From Rhizobium cauense (GTDB lineage Bacteria > Pseudomonadota > Alphaproteobacteria > Rhizobiales > Rhizobiaceae): a DNA stretch of 64,000 nucleotides. The translations under genes and the position numbers were made by a program. The DNA lies in contig NZ_JAEUAT010000002.1 of the NCBI RefSeq assembly GCF_019511525.1, positions 124,001 to 188,000 on the forward strand. The letters run 5' to 3'. Of the stretch, positions 43,393 through 55,460 are shown piece after piece; position 1 is the stretch's first letter; every line of letters begins with the position of its first letter. The notes under the pieces were generated by a model that had not been told where the DNA came from, searched no databases, and saw only the letters and a program-made list of their open reading frames with translations.

Positions 43393-43429
43393 AAAAGAGC
43401 GGCCGGACATGATCTCTGTCCGGCCGCTC
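43393..43429 (-). terminator. strong terminator of the LysM gene
   Basis: GAGCGGCCGGAC (43397-43408) and GTCCGGCCGCTC (43418-43429) form a perfect 12-bp stem with a 9-nt loop, followed on the minus strand by TTTTCC. An outer pair, GCACTAT (43383-43389) with ATAGTGC (43432-43438), encloses it. It lies just downstream of the LysM gene stop and insulates the ABC exporter gene. Confidence 0.9.
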
Positions 43430-43447
43430 CAATAGTGCATGATTGCC

Positions 43448-45436
43448 TCAGAGATGCTCGCGGGACATCCGCTTGCGATGAAGCTCTTCCGCATTCGGCA
43501 GCGCGTCCTTGGGCAGGCCGAAAATCTGTCCAGGCAAGATGCGGTCAGGATTCGTGATCTTGTCTTCATTGGCGACGTAGATCGTCGTGTAGCGAACGCC
43601 CGCACCGTAGATGCGCCGCGATATCTGCCAGAGCGTATCGCCACGGCGGATGATCACAGTCTCATTGCTCGGCGCTAGCGGTGCCTGCTCGATTGTCGTC
43701 GGACCATTTTGGTTCGCCGCAATTTCGCTTGTCGCAGCTGCGTCGGGCGTGGCGGGCGCCGTAAACTGGGCAATTTCAGAGCCGAGGTTACCGAGCGCAT
43801 CGCCAACGGACTTCGCATCCTTTGGCAGCGCCTGCAATGTCTTCAGGGCGCCGGCGGCGGTCTGCGCTGCGGCTGAAGCCTGCTCCTTGAATTCGGCGGT
43901 CGCGTCGGCTGCCGCGCGGAAGTCCACGATAGCACGCAGGGCGAACTCGTTGGCGGAGCGGGCTGCGGCAAGCTGTTCCGCACCGGGTGTCTTGCCATCG
44001 GCAAAGAGCCCGTTCAGCAGTGCAAATGCCTTGGCTGCATCATTTTTCAGCTTTCCAAGCGCACTTTCATCGAGTGGCACCATTGCCGCCGCGTCTCCGG
44101 TCTTGGAGGCAGCCCCCTGTGCCGCAACCGTTACCTGGTTCCCTTCCGGGCGGTTGAAGTTCACGGATGCACGAACGGCGACCTTGCCGGCGTCATCAAG
44201 CACGTCGACGCGAATCTTGTGATCGCCGACTGCAAGCGGCATCACGCCGTCGATGACGAAGTGACCATCAGGCCCGGCCTTCGACTTGCCGATCAGTTTT
44301 TCATCGGCATAGGCAACGACTGACGCCGATGGTTTGGCAGTGCCTGCGACAAAGATCTTGTCGCCTTCAATCTCCACGGCGTTGACCATCACATCGGCGT
44401 TCGTAGCAGCACCAGATGGCACACCGTTTGCTGCGCTTGCCGCGTCGCTCGAGGCCTTTGCCTGATCCGTTTGAGCTCCAGACTGATCCAAAGAGGCGGC
44501 AGCGCCATTTGCGGCAACCTGTGTGTCTGGCTTGGGTGCCGTAATAATGCGGCTGGCTTTGCCAGGCTTGGAAACCATTGCCAGCAATTCGGCGGGCTTG
44601 CCGTCCTTCGGCACGGACACAGTCGCGACCTCTTCCGATGTCGAGGCCTTGCCATCCTTGCCGGTGGCCCGCAGAACGAGCTGGTGATCGCCGGGCGCGA
44701 GGGGGGTGTCGAGCACCGCAACAAAGTCGCCGGTCGGACCGACGTCCGTCGTGGTCACGACCTTGTCCCCGTCCAGAATTTCAAGCTTGCTGTTCGGTTC
44801 GGCCGAGCCGGCAATCACGGTGGAACCATCCGGTTCAACTCTCAGCACGTCGAAGGTCGGGAGATTGCTGGCACTCTCCGCAGGGGCGGCAGCCGGTGCG
44901 GGTTGGCCAGCGGATGTCGGCTCAGGCGAGCCCGTTAGCGCTGCCTCCGCCTTCGCGATCGCGGCTGCCGCATCGGCAGTATTCTCCGGCAACGCCTTGA
45001 TTATTGTCAGGGCCTTGGCTGCGCCATCCTTGATCTTGCTCGCGGCAGCCACCGTGACTGGGTTGCTGCCGTCCGGGATCGCAAAATCAGCGAGCGTTTG
45101 AAGAGACGTCGTGGCCTTGGATTTGGCTGCCTCGAAAACTTCCTGAACCGGACCCTTGCCGTCTGCAAAGAGCGCCTTAAGTTCCGAAATGGATTGGCCC
45201 GCCTCTGAAGCAAGGCGACCGACTTTCTGGGTCGTTTCAGCATCGTCGGGGGTAGAGGGGCGTGAAGTCTTTGCGGATTCGGTGACCGTCTTCTTCACTT
45301 CGGAGCCGGCCTGATTGATTGCGTCACCAACTTTGGCGGCGTCTCCGCCGATGCGGGGCATGACGAAAAAGACCATCAAAAGAATTGCGACTACAAGCAC
45401 TGCAAGGGCCAGCAAGCCGGCACGGTTTCTCATCAT
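43448..45436 (-). CDS. membrane-anchored LysM protein with Ig-like repeats
   Basis: A 662-residue protein with one N-terminal transmembrane segment (about 6-25) and a long Ala-rich periplasmic region. Two Ig-like repeats are visible: one around EPDGSTVIAGSAEPNSKLEI, the other around VEIEGDKIFVAGTAKPSASV. Each ends with a GDH motif and an R/V-rich strand. A C-terminal LysM domain (RRGDTLWQISRRIYG to NPDRILPGQIFGLP) should bind peptidoglycan, so it is probably a cell-envelope tether or sensor. The ATG at 45436 has GGGGAG upstream; a neighbouring ATG at 45433 is possible. Confidence 0.88.
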   Translation of the reverse strand: MMRNRAGLLALAVLVVAILLMVFFVMPRIGGDAAKVGDAINQAGSEVKKTVTESAKTSRPSTPDDAETTQKVGRLASEAGQSISELKALFADGKGPVQEVFEAAKSKATTSLQTLADFAIPDGSNPVTVAAASKIKDGAAKALTIIKALPENTADAAAAIAKAEAALTGSPEPTSAGQPAPAAAPAESASNLPTFDVLRVEPDGSTVIAGSAEPNSKLEILDGDKVVTTTDVGPTGDFVAVLDTPLAPGDHQLVLRATGKDGKASTSEEVATVSVPKDGKPAELLAMVSKPGKASRIITAPKPDTQVAANGAAASLDQSGAQTDQAKASSDAASAANGVPSGAATNADVMVNAVEIEGDKIFVAGTAKPSASVVAYADEKLIGKSKAGPDGHFVIDGVMPLAVGDHKIRVDVLDDAGKVAVRASVNFNRPEGNQVTVAAQGAASKTGDAAAMVPLDESALGKLKNDAAKAFALLNGLFADGKTPGAEQLAAARSANEFALRAIVDFRAAADATAEFKEQASAAAQTAAGALKTLQALPKDAKSVGDALGNLGSEIAQFTAPATPDAAATSEIAANQNGPTTIEQAPLAPSNETVIIRRGDTLWQISRRIYGAGVRYTTIYVANEDKITNPDRILPGQIFGLPKDALPNAEELHRKRMSREHL

Positions 45437-45591
45437 CACGTCTCCCCAGGCGGCAATCTTGCCGGACTTCCTAAAATTGCTAGCGATTCCCGCTGCTTTG
45501 CACAAGCAGTCAAAGTAGCCAGGAAAATGTAAGACGCAGGTTTTCCGTCATTTTTCTTGACTGGAGGCAGAGAGAATAGTTGTTTGCCCCT

Positions 45592-46218
45592 ATGACAGAT
45601 CAATCTCATTCCATTCGCTCCATCTGTGTTTACTGCGGCTCGCGACCGGGCAGCGATCCTCGCCACATGGCGGCGGGCCGTGCGCTGGGTAAGGAAATCG
45701 CCGAATATGGCCTGCGCCTCATCTATGGTGGAGGCACCAAGGGCATCATGGGGGCTGTGGCGAGCGGTGTGCTTTCGCACGGTGGTCAGGTAACCGGAAT
45801 CATCCCCGAGTTCCTGATCGACATGGAGGCTACGCGCCATTCCCTCGGCCAGCTCAATGAACTGATTGTAACGCCGGATATGCATACGCGCAAACACACG
45901 ATGTTTGAGCGCTCCGATGCATTCGTTGCCCTGCCTGGCGGTATCGGTACGCTGGAGGAGATCGTCGAGATCATGACCTGGGCACAGCTCGGCCGCCATG
46001 AAAAGCCGATGGTGTTTGCCAACATCAATGGCTTCTGGGATCCGATGATGGAACTTATGCGCCACATGACCGACGAGGGCTTCGTCCACACGGCGCACCG
46101 TGTCCAGCCGCTCGTCATCGACGATATATCCGAGATCATCCCCGGCATCATGGCGCAGGCGGCCGAGATCGCATCGCTCGATCGCGAGGGCGAGGATGCA
46201 GTGATCTCGAAGATGTAA
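45592..46218 (+). CDS. LOG-family protein (cytokinin-riboside phosphoribohydrolase-like)
   Basis: A 208-residue Rossmann-like protein with the LOG-family motif PGGIGTLEE and the earlier IYGGGTKGIMG. LOG proteins remove ribose 5'-phosphate from cytokinin nucleotides or AMP; in bacteria the role may be general nucleotide turnover, so no plant-hormone function is claimed. It was long misannotated as lysine decarboxylase. The ATG at 45592 is used; a TTG at 45580 lies nearer GGAGG and is a real alternative. Confidence 0.88.
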   Translation: MTDQSHSIRSICVYCGSRPGSDPRHMAAGRALGKEIAEYGLRLIYGGGTKGIMGAVASGVLSHGGQVTGIIPEFLIDMEATRHSLGQLNELIVTPDMHTRKHTMFERSDAFVALPGGIGTLEEIVEIMTWAQLGRHEKPMVFANINGFWDPMMELMRHMTDEGFVHTAHRVQPLVIDDISEIIPGIMAQAAEIASLDREGEDAVISKM

Positions 46219-46220
46219 AG

Positions 46221-46241
46221 GCCGGGCTTAGCGCGCCCGGC
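46221..46241. terminator. hairpin between convergent LOG and RarD genes
   Basis: GCCGGGC (46221-46227) pairs with GCCCGGC (46235-46241) around a 7-nt loop that holds the rarD stop codon. On the minus strand CTTTAC follows. It could end both transcripts; the T-run is poor. Confidence 0.45.
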
Positions 46242-47142
46242 TCCCCTTGAACATTCCCCAGCTGTAGAGGAAGAGACCCGCCCAGATCAGCGGGAACGCA
46301 ATCATGCGTGCCGTGCCGAGAGGCTCGTGAAACACGAAGATCGCAATCAGGAAGATCATCGTCGGCGCGATGTACTGCATGATACCGATCGTCGAAAGCC
46401 GCAGCAGCTTGGCGCCGTTGGCATAGATCATCAGCGGGACGGCGGTAACGACGCCGCATCCGAGCAGCAAGGCAGTATCTGCCCAACCTGTGCGATAGAA
46501 GTGTCCCGAGCCGCTGCCAAATTCGAGATAGAGAATGTAGAAGAACGCCGGGACGCTGAGGATCAGCACTTCGAGGAAGAAGCCCTGGTTCGGACCGAGC
46601 GGCAACGTCTTGCGAAACAATGCGTAGAGCCCCCAGGAGATCGTCAGCGTCAACGATACCCACGGAACGCCGCCACTGTCGAGAGCGAGTACGACAACCG
46701 CGAGGCCAGCAAGCGCAATAGCGCCGATTTGCAGCGGCTGCAGCCGCTCTTTCAGGACTGCGGCGCCAAGAAAAATGCTGAACAGCGGATTGATGAAATA
46801 GCCGAGTGCGGCATCGAGCGCGTGGCCAGCACCGATCGCCCAAACATAGGTGCCCCAGTTGATCGTAATGAGGGCTGCCGTGAGTGCCGCCATGGCCAGC
46901 ATCCGCGGCGAGCGCAGGGCCGTGCGGATATCGTTCGTGCGTCCGAGAACGATCAGCACCAAACCCGCCAGGGGCAGGGACCAAAGAATGCGATGGGCAA
47001 TTACCTCCGCCGGCGAAATGTGGGCGACGGCCTTCATGTAGATAGGCAGGAAACCCCACAGCAGGTAGGCGGTCAGCGCAAAGGCGAAGCCACGCGGACT
47101 GTCTTCGTTCTTGACAACAGGAGCGCTTGCATTGGCGGACAT
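46228..47142 (-). CDS. RarD/EamA-type permease
   Basis: A 304-residue inner-membrane protein of the drug/metabolite transporter superfamily with ten hydrophobic helices. The N-terminal GFAFALTAYLLWGFLPIYMK and the stretch INWGTYVWAIGAGHALDAAL match the RarD group. YFINPLFSIFLGAAVLKER and QYIAPTMIFLIAIFVFHEP are its two EamA repeats. The substrate is unknown; relatives are linked to chloramphenicol sensitivity. It converges with the LOG gene. Confidence 0.9.
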   Translation of the reverse strand: MSANASAPVVKNEDSPRGFAFALTAYLLWGFLPIYMKAVAHISPAEVIAHRILWSLPLAGLVLIVLGRTNDIRTALRSPRMLAMAALTAALITINWGTYVWAIGAGHALDAALGYFINPLFSIFLGAAVLKERLQPLQIGAIALAGLAVVVLALDSGGVPWVSLTLTISWGLYALFRKTLPLGPNQGFFLEVLILSVPAFFYILYLEFGSGSGHFYRTGWADTALLLGCGVVTAVPLMIYANGAKLLRLSTIGIMQYIAPTMIFLIAIFVFHEPLGTARMIAFPLIWAGLFLYSWGMFKGSRAR

Positions 47143-47222
47143 CGAGTGTTTCCATATTTGTTCTTGTTGTGGATGCGCTTAACCTAACGGGCGTGAATAG
47201 GCCAATTCATTTCGGTGAATGG

Positions 47223-48113
47223 ATGGCGGCCATCGCGACGGTGAAGGAGATGGACGAACAGGCTCTCGCGAGCTGCCGCAGAGCATTTGCCTCCCGTCTG
47301 CTGACGAAGGAAGGCATTCAAAACGACGCGCTGTTGCACTCCTTTGCGACCGTCCCGCGCGAGCGCTTCCTGGGGCCGCCGCCATGGAAGATGGCGAGTT
47401 GGGGCGGCTACGTCGATATTCCTTCGAGAGATGCATCGGTCGTTTACCAGGATGCCCTGTTTGCACTTCAGCATGAACGGCACGTCAACAACGGCAGTCC
47501 GAGCTTGCACACACGGGGGATACATAGGCTCGCTCTCAGAAGAGGCGATAGGGTTTGTCATATTGGCGCCGGCAGCGGCTACTACACGGCGATCATGTCC
47601 CTGCTCGTCGGACAGGATGGTCGTGTCATCGCTGTCGAATTCGACGGAGATTTGGCGCGGCGCGCAGAGGATAACCTGCGACCCTATCCGAACGTTCAAG
47701 TCGTCCACGGCAACGGCATAGAATGGCCGCGCGATCCGACGGACGCCGTCTACGTGAACTTTGCGATCCATCGTCCGGCCGACGCCTGGGTGGAGCGTCT
47801 GAGGCCCGGGGGGCGATTGATCTTGCCAGTGGGCGTTCCCGACGTCGATGCGAAGGGGCCGACGGGCCTTGCCTCCTATGCCGGCTTCTTTCTGTTTCGC
47901 CGCGAAAAGCAGGGCTACTCAGCGGAATATCTCTGCCCGGTTGCATTTGTCTGGGCAGAGGCCGTAGCGGGTGGATTCGATAGCTACAGACGGCTCGAAA
48001 CCGCCTTTAGCAGGGGCGGTGCCCACCGCATCGGCGCCCTGCGCTGGAAGACAGAGCGGCAGGGCGAGGAGTGGTATTCGGAGGCGGACTGGGGCCTCGC
48101 CTTCACTCCGTGA
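47223..48113 (+). CDS. protein-L-isoaspartate methyltransferase-like SAM protein
   Basis: A 296-residue methyltransferase-like protein with the SAM-binding loop HIGAGSGYYT (113-122) and the downstream Rossmann stretch GRVIAVEFDGDLARRAEDNL. The N-terminal pattern (FATVPRERFLGP) resembles protein-L-isoaspartate O-methyltransferase, which repairs damaged Asp residues. The C-terminal extension (~100 residues) and modest motif conservation leave the substrate open. The ATG at 47223 has GGTGA close upstream; the frame is open to 47127. It ends two bases from the convergent cimA stop. Confidence 0.78.
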   Translation: MAAIATVKEMDEQALASCRRAFASRLLTKEGIQNDALLHSFATVPRERFLGPPPWKMASWGGYVDIPSRDASVVYQDALFALQHERHVNNGSPSLHTRGIHRLALRRGDRVCHIGAGSGYYTAIMSLLVGQDGRVIAVEFDGDLARRAEDNLRPYPNVQVVHGNGIEWPRDPTDAVYVNFAIHRPADAWVERLRPGGRLILPVGVPDVDAKGPTGLASYAGFFLFRREKQGYSAEYLCPVAFVWAEAVAGGFDSYRRLETAFSRGGAHRIGALRWKTERQGEEWYSEADWGLAFTP

Positions 48114-48115
48114 GC

Positions 48116-49732
48116 CTATTCCGCGGCGATCTTGCCGGCCAACTGCCTGTTCTTCATCAGCTTGTAGATCACCGAGTCCATCAGCGCCTGGAAGGACGCG
48201 TCGATGATGTTTTCCGATACGCCGACCGTCCACCAGCGAACGCCATCGCTGTCAGTGGACTCGATGAGGACGCGGGTGATGGCCTCGGTGCCGCCGTTGA
48301 GGATACGCACCTTGAAGTCTGCCAGAACCAGATCGTCTATCTCGTGCTGGTACTTGCCGAAGTCCTTGCGCAGTGCGAGGTCGAGCGCGTTGACCGGACC
48401 GTCGCCTTCGGCGACCGACATGATCGTCTGCCCGTCGATGGCAATTTTCACCACCGCTTCCGAGACGATCTTTACGCGGCCATGCGAATCGAAGCGGCGC
48501 TCCACCATGACGCGGAAGCCCTCGATCGAGAAGAATTCCGGGATGGTGCCGAGGGTGCGACGTGCGAGCAATTCGAAGCTCGCATCGGCGCCCTCATAGG
48601 CATAGCCCGATGCCTCACGCTCCTTGACCAGCGCGATCAGGCGGTCGAGCTTCGGATCGTCTTTCCCGACCTCGATGCCGCGCCGCTTCAGCGCGTTGAT
48701 GAAGTTTGCCTTGCCACCCTGGTCGGAGACCATGACCTTGCGGAAATTGCCAACGCTTTCCGGTGTCACGTGTTCATAGGTGCGCGGATCCTTCAGCAGC
48801 GCCGAAGCATGGATTCCGGCCTTGGTGGCGAAGGCTGAGGCGCCGACATAGGGCATCTGATGATCCGGGGACCTGTTCAGAAGCTCGTCGAACGCATGCG
48901 AAAGGCGCGTCAGGTTGGTCAGCCGCTCGCTGTCGATCGATGTCTCGAAGCGATGTGCGTACGTTTCCTTGAGGGCGAGCGTCGGGATCAGCGTCACGAG
49001 GTTTGCGTTGCCGCAGCGCTCGCCGATCCCATTCAGCGTGCCCTGGATCTGGCGCACGCCTGCCTCGACGGCTGCCAGCGAGTTGGCAACTGCCTGGCCC
49101 GTATCGTTGTGCGCATGGATGCCAAGACAGTGGCCGGGAACGCCTGCAGCAATGAGCGCCTCAACGATCATCCGGATTTCGGGCGGCTGCGTGCCGCCAT
49201 TGGTGTCACAGAGCACGACCCAGCGCGCGCCCGACTCATAGGCGGTTTTGGCGCAGGCGATGGCATAGTCGGGGTTCGCCTTGTAGCCGTCGAAGAAATG
49301 CTCGCAATCGACCATTGCTTCCTTGCCGGCAGCGACGGCGGCCTTGACGCTTTCGGCAATGCTCTCGAGGTTTTCCTCGTTGGTGCAGCCGAGCGCGACC
49401 TTCACATGATAGTCCCAGCTCTTGGCAACAAAACAGATCGCGTCACTTTCGGCTTGCAGCAGTCCCGCCAGGCCGGGATCGTTCGAGGCCGAAACACCGG
49501 CACGCTTCGTCATCCCGAAGGCAACGAAAGAGGCGCGGGACGTCCGTTTCTCCGCAAAGAAGGCGGTATCCGTCGGATTGGCGCCGGGATAGCCGCCTTC
49601 GACATAGTCGAGGCCGAATTCGTCCAGCATGCTCGCGATCGCAATCTTGTCCTCGACGGAGAAGTCGATGCCGGGCGTCTGCTGCCCGTCGCGGAGCGTC
49701 GTGTCGAAGAGGTAGATCTTTTCGCGTGTCAT
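48116..49732 (-). CDS. cimA: citramalate synthase
   Basis: Condenses acetyl-CoA with pyruvate to citramalate, opening the threonine-independent route to isoleucine. The 538-residue protein shows the DRE-TIM aldolase barrel: the catalytic FDTTLRDGQQTPG, the acidic AMVDCEHFFDGYK, and the metal-binding GIHAHNDTGQAVANS. A C-terminal LeuA-type regulatory domain (about 400-535) is likely to bind isoleucine. The length and HAHNDTG context fit the CimA branch (TIGR00977) rather than LeuA. Homocitrate or isopropylmalate synthesis is less likely. Confidence 0.9.
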   Translation of the reverse strand: MTREKIYLFDTTLRDGQQTPGIDFSVEDKIAIASMLDEFGLDYVEGGYPGANPTDTAFFAEKRTSRASFVAFGMTKRAGVSASNDPGLAGLLQAESDAICFVAKSWDYHVKVALGCTNEENLESIAESVKAAVAAGKEAMVDCEHFFDGYKANPDYAIACAKTAYESGARWVVLCDTNGGTQPPEIRMIVEALIAAGVPGHCLGIHAHNDTGQAVANSLAAVEAGVRQIQGTLNGIGERCGNANLVTLIPTLALKETYAHRFETSIDSERLTNLTRLSHAFDELLNRSPDHQMPYVGASAFATKAGIHASALLKDPRTYEHVTPESVGNFRKVMVSDQGGKANFINALKRRGIEVGKDDPKLDRLIALVKEREASGYAYEGADASFELLARRTLGTIPEFFSIEGFRVMVERRFDSHGRVKIVSEAVVKIAIDGQTIMSVAEGDGPVNALDLALRKDFGKYQHEIDDLVLADFKVRILNGGTEAITRVLIESTDSDGVRWWTVGVSENIIDASFQALMDSVIYKLMKNRQLAGKIAAE

Positions 49733-49761
49733 GATGGTCGTCCTGTCGGCCTTGCGGCTTG

Positions 49762-51190
<1,429 letters not shown>

Positions 51191-51194
<4 letters not shown>

Positions 51195-51679
51195 TTTGAG
51201 GCTCCGCTTGGCCAATGGGCCGTGTCGTGATCGGGATGTTGGTGATTGCTCGCGGCAATCGCGTTTTCACGCTCGGGCGTTTCCGGCTCCGACTCGACAG
51301 GCAGGGCATGGAGTTCATGAAACCAGCTCATCCTGCGTCCGGTGTTCGATTGCATCACCGGCTTGACGCTATCGGGATCGTCCAGTGAGCCGAGCACGAT
51401 ATTGACGAAGTCCGCATCCGGAACATCATAGAAAAGCGGTGTCCCACAATCGGCGCAAAAGCCGCGGCGAACGATATCGGACGAATGAAACCACTTCGGC
51501 TCGCCGCGCGTCAGCGCAAAATCCCGTCGTTTGGCAGCGGCCAGCGGCATGAAGTAGTTCCCGGCCGCTTTCTGGCACATTCGGCAATGGCAAAGGTGCG
51601 GATAGCCCAGTTCGCCAACGGCCCGGTAGCGAACCGCGCCGCATTGGCAACCTCCGCTCAGAGCCGCAACCGTTGTCAC
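51191..51679 (-). CDS. GFA-family zinc protein, copy 2
   Basis: A 162-residue GFA-fold protein with the same Cys pattern ([27 protein letters not shown]) and the same C-terminal HPDHDTAHWP. Between the Cys sets it differs substantially from copies 1 and 3, so this is an old duplication rather than a recent one. It starts at a GTG (51679) that overlaps the copy 3 stop (51676-51679) and is translationally coupled on both sides. Substrate unknown. Confidence 0.87.
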
Positions 51680-52148
51680 GAGTTCCTCTCCCCAGGCCAG
51701 GTGGTCGTGTCGTGATCCGGATGCTGGTAGGAGACGATGTCGAGCACGAAAGGTGCTGCCTCGGCATCCTCTTCGGTTTCGCGCGCAGGCAACTCATGCA
51801 GGTGATCGACGAAATCGATCTTGCGCTCCGTGCCGAACTGGATGACCGGCGGAAGTGCGGAAGGGTCGTCGAAAGCGCCTGCCGCGACCGCCATCCCATC
51901 CGGCGCCTCGTACGTCAGCGGTGTGCCGCAATCGGCACAGAAACCACGCTCGACTAGGTTAGAGGAACGAAAGCGCTTGCGTTCGCCACGCGTCCACTCG
52001 AATTCGGCACCGCGAACAGAAACCAGCGGCGCATAGTAGGCGCCGAAAGCCTTCTGGCACATGCGGCAATGACAGGTGGATGAATCCTTGAGCTCTCCGC
52101 GAACCCTGAAGCGGATCGCTCCGCACTGGCATCCGCCGGTGTAGGTGC

Positions 52149-52152
<4 letters not shown>
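51676..52152 (-). CDS. GFA-family zinc protein, copy 3
   Basis: A 158-residue GFA-fold protein ([27 protein letters not shown]; tail [10 protein letters not shown]). I chose the ATG at 52152, which overlaps the cysS stop (52149-52152) and gives [11 protein letters not shown]; five extra codons upstream lie within cysS. It is the first of three tandem paralogues reading leftward. Its position directly after cysS couples its translation to a cysteinyl-tRNA synthetase, but no functional link is established. Confidence 0.87.
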
Positions 52153-53540
<1,388 letters not shown>

Positions 53541-53874
53541 GTCTACTCTCCCAAATGCAATGATCCGAAAAAACTCTACCACCGGCGGGCCGGGGCGTTT
53601 CTCATCTTGGACTTTTCAGGAGACGAAAACGGCCAGGCCAGCGAGCGCGCTAGCGAATAATCTTCCGGCAGATAATGCAGATAACCGTTTTCATGGCGGG
53701 TTTTATGGCGCGGGAACAGGGTTTGGTCAAGGGGGGTGAGGAGCAGTCCGGCGTAAGCCGGAGCAATCGATCCAGTGAATCGATTGCAGCGACGAACGCC
53801 CGAAGCACAAGCGAAGGGTCGGCCCGGTCCCATTCGCACGAGCCCCGCAAAATTCTGCTACAACGCACCAGGAA
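53541..53874. other. 334-bp divergent gap before the GH25 gene
   Basis: No gene is supported here. The antisense frames crossing it lack ribosome-binding sites and family resemblance. The gap contains the 9-bp inverted repeat described separately and must hold promoters for cysS (minus) and the GH25 gene (plus); none is clear enough to mark. Confidence 0.45.
53763..53787. repeat. 9-bp inverted repeat in the cysS-GH25 gap
   Basis: GCAATCGAT (53763-53771) and ATCGATTGC (53779-53787) are perfect complements around CCAGTGA. The pair lies about 90 bp before the GH25 start and 220 bp before cysS. It has no T-run. It may be a protein-binding site or part of a leader hairpin. Confidence 0.5.
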
Positions 53875-54639
53875 ATGCGGAAGACCCCTGATGTGAAAAC
53901 CCTCTATCGAACAATCCTCGGACTGGTGATTCTGGCTGTCGCGGTCGCATCCTATCTGGCATACGATCGCGCCATGGCACCATTCAATCCTCCGACGCTT
54001 GCCGACTATCCGATACAGGGCATCGACATCAGCCATCATCAGGGCGCGATAGACTGGCAGGCTCTGGCCCGTCAGCCGAAGGTCCGTTTCGCGATCATGA
54101 AGGCGACGGAGGGCGGCGACCACCGCGACACGAGCTTTACGGAAAACTGGAAGGCTGCGAAGGACGCCGGCATCGTGCGCGGTGCCTATCACTTCTTCAC
54201 CTTCTGCCGCCCTGGCCGAGAACAGGCGCGTAATCTGATCCAGACGGTGCCGGTGGAAGCGGATGCGCTGCCGATCGCGATTGATCTCGAATTCACCGGC
54301 AACTGCGGCAAGGTGCCGACGGTTGACGAACTAAGCTTGGAAATCAAAGTGTTCTTCGACGAACTGAACGGCGCCTATCCAGGCAAGCCGATCTTCTACC
54401 TGAACCAGCAGTTCTTCGATCAGTATCTCAAGGGAAACGAGGCACGCTTTCCGGATCACTATCTCTGGCTGCGCAGCATCGCGCAGGAACCACGCCAGAA
54501 CGATTGCCAGGATTGGTCAATCTGGCAGTTCGCCGACAATGGTACGTTGGACGGCATTCAAGGTCCCGTCGACCTCAACGCGCTCTGCCCGTCAGAAACA
54601 GGCTTCGCGCACCTGTTCCCGGCACTGGCCGCCAATTGA
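53875..54639 (+). CDS. membrane-anchored GH25 muramidase
   Basis: A 254-residue glycoside hydrolase family 25 protein. An N-terminal hydrophobic segment (about 13-30) acts as anchor or uncleaved signal, and the catalytic domain begins GIDISHHQGAIDW and has the acidic pair in IAIDLEFTGNCGK (DxE). IMKATEGG and GAYHFFTF are family stretches. It probably cleaves peptidoglycan at the outer face of the inner membrane. The ATG at 53875 has AGGA very close; a GTG at 53893 with GGAAG is an alternative start. Confidence 0.88.
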   Translation: MRKTPDVKTLYRTILGLVILAVAVASYLAYDRAMAPFNPPTLADYPIQGIDISHHQGAIDWQALARQPKVRFAIMKATEGGDHRDTSFTENWKAAKDAGIVRGAYHFFTFCRPGREQARNLIQTVPVEADALPIAIDLEFTGNCGKVPTVDELSLEIKVFFDELNGAYPGKPIFYLNQQFFDQYLKGNEARFPDHYLWLRSIAQEPRQNDCQDWSIWQFADNGTLDGIQGPVDLNALCPSETGFAHLFPALAAN

Positions 54640-54646
54640 CGCATAC

Positions 54647-55387
54647 TTATTCCGGCAGGCGATAGTCGACCAGCTTGTTCTCACGGACGATGAAGAGCTT
54701 GCCAGTCTCGGTCACATCAGGACCAACCAAAGGCAGGATCGCCTTGGCGATCTCGGAGGGATGCGGCAGCGTCTCGGGATCTTCACCCGGAACGGCCTGG
54801 GCGCGCATGGCTGTGCGGGTTGCGCCCGGATCGACGCTGGTGATGCGAAGCGGCGTGCGCTGCGTTTCGCCGGCCCACGTGCGGGCAAGCGCCTCGACAG
54901 CAGCCTTCGACGCGGAGTAGGGACCCCAGAACGGGCGACACTTGTGCGCAGCACCGGACGAGAGGATGACAGCACGACCAGCCTCGGAGCGCGACAGCAG
55001 CGGATCGACCGAGCGGATCAGGCGCCACGTCGCGGTGACGTTGATGTTCATCACCTTCTCGAAGGTCTTCGCCTCGACATGGCCGATCGGCGAGATCACG
55101 CCGAGCACGCCGGCATTGGCGACGAGAATGTCGAGCTTGCCCCAGCGCTCGAAGATCGAGGCGCCCAGAGCGTCGATCGCGTTCATGTCCGCGAGATCGA
55201 ACGGAACGAGGGTCGCCGAGCCGCCTGCGGCCTTGATCGCATCATCGAGATCCTCAAGACCACCAACCGTACGGGCGCAGGCAATCACATGCGCCCCGGC
55301 CTTTGCCAGTTCCAGCGCGGTGAAATAGCCGATGCCGCGGGATGCGCCGGTGACGAGCGCGATCTTGCCTTCAAGGTTGATAGTCAT
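54647..55387 (-). CDS. SDR-family oxidoreductase
   Basis: A 246-residue short-chain dehydrogenase/reductase. TGASRGIG (14-21) binds the cofactor, NAG supports it, and Ser (VILSSGAAH) with the YxxxK pair (YSASKAA) forms the active site. The substrate is unknown. It is convergent with the GH25 gene and sits downstream of the purF terminator, so it has its own promoter. ATAGTCATGG-type leader before the start has no strong Shine-Dalgarno. Confidence 0.9.
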   Translation of the reverse strand: MTINLEGKIALVTGASRGIGYFTALELAKAGAHVIACARTVGGLEDLDDAIKAAGGSATLVPFDLADMNAIDALGASIFERWGKLDILVANAGVLGVISPIGHVEAKTFEKVMNINVTATWRLIRSVDPLLSRSEAGRAVILSSGAAHKCRPFWGPYSASKAAVEALARTWAGETQRTPLRITSVDPGATRTAMRAQAVPGEDPETLPHPSEIAKAILPLVGPDVTETGKLFIVRENKLVDYRLPE

Positions 55388-55404
55388 GGTCCCCCCGTAG
55401 CTGA

Positions 55405-55434
55405 AAAAGCAAGGGGCGCAATAAGCGCCCCTTG
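55405..55434 (-). terminator. Rho-independent terminator of purF
   Basis: CAAGGGGCGC (55410-55419) pairs with GCGCCCCTTG (55425-55434) around a 5-nt loop; on the minus strand GCTTTTTC follows (T-run 55409-55404). It is 26 bp after the purF stop and closes the cvpA-purF unit. Confidence 0.92.
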
Positions 55435-55460
55435 GTCAAATGTCAAAGCCACAATGGCTG

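Noticed and set aside
53650..54192. A 180-codon minus-strand frame over the GH25 gene start
   Set aside because: Shadow of the GH25 gene; no ribosome-binding site.
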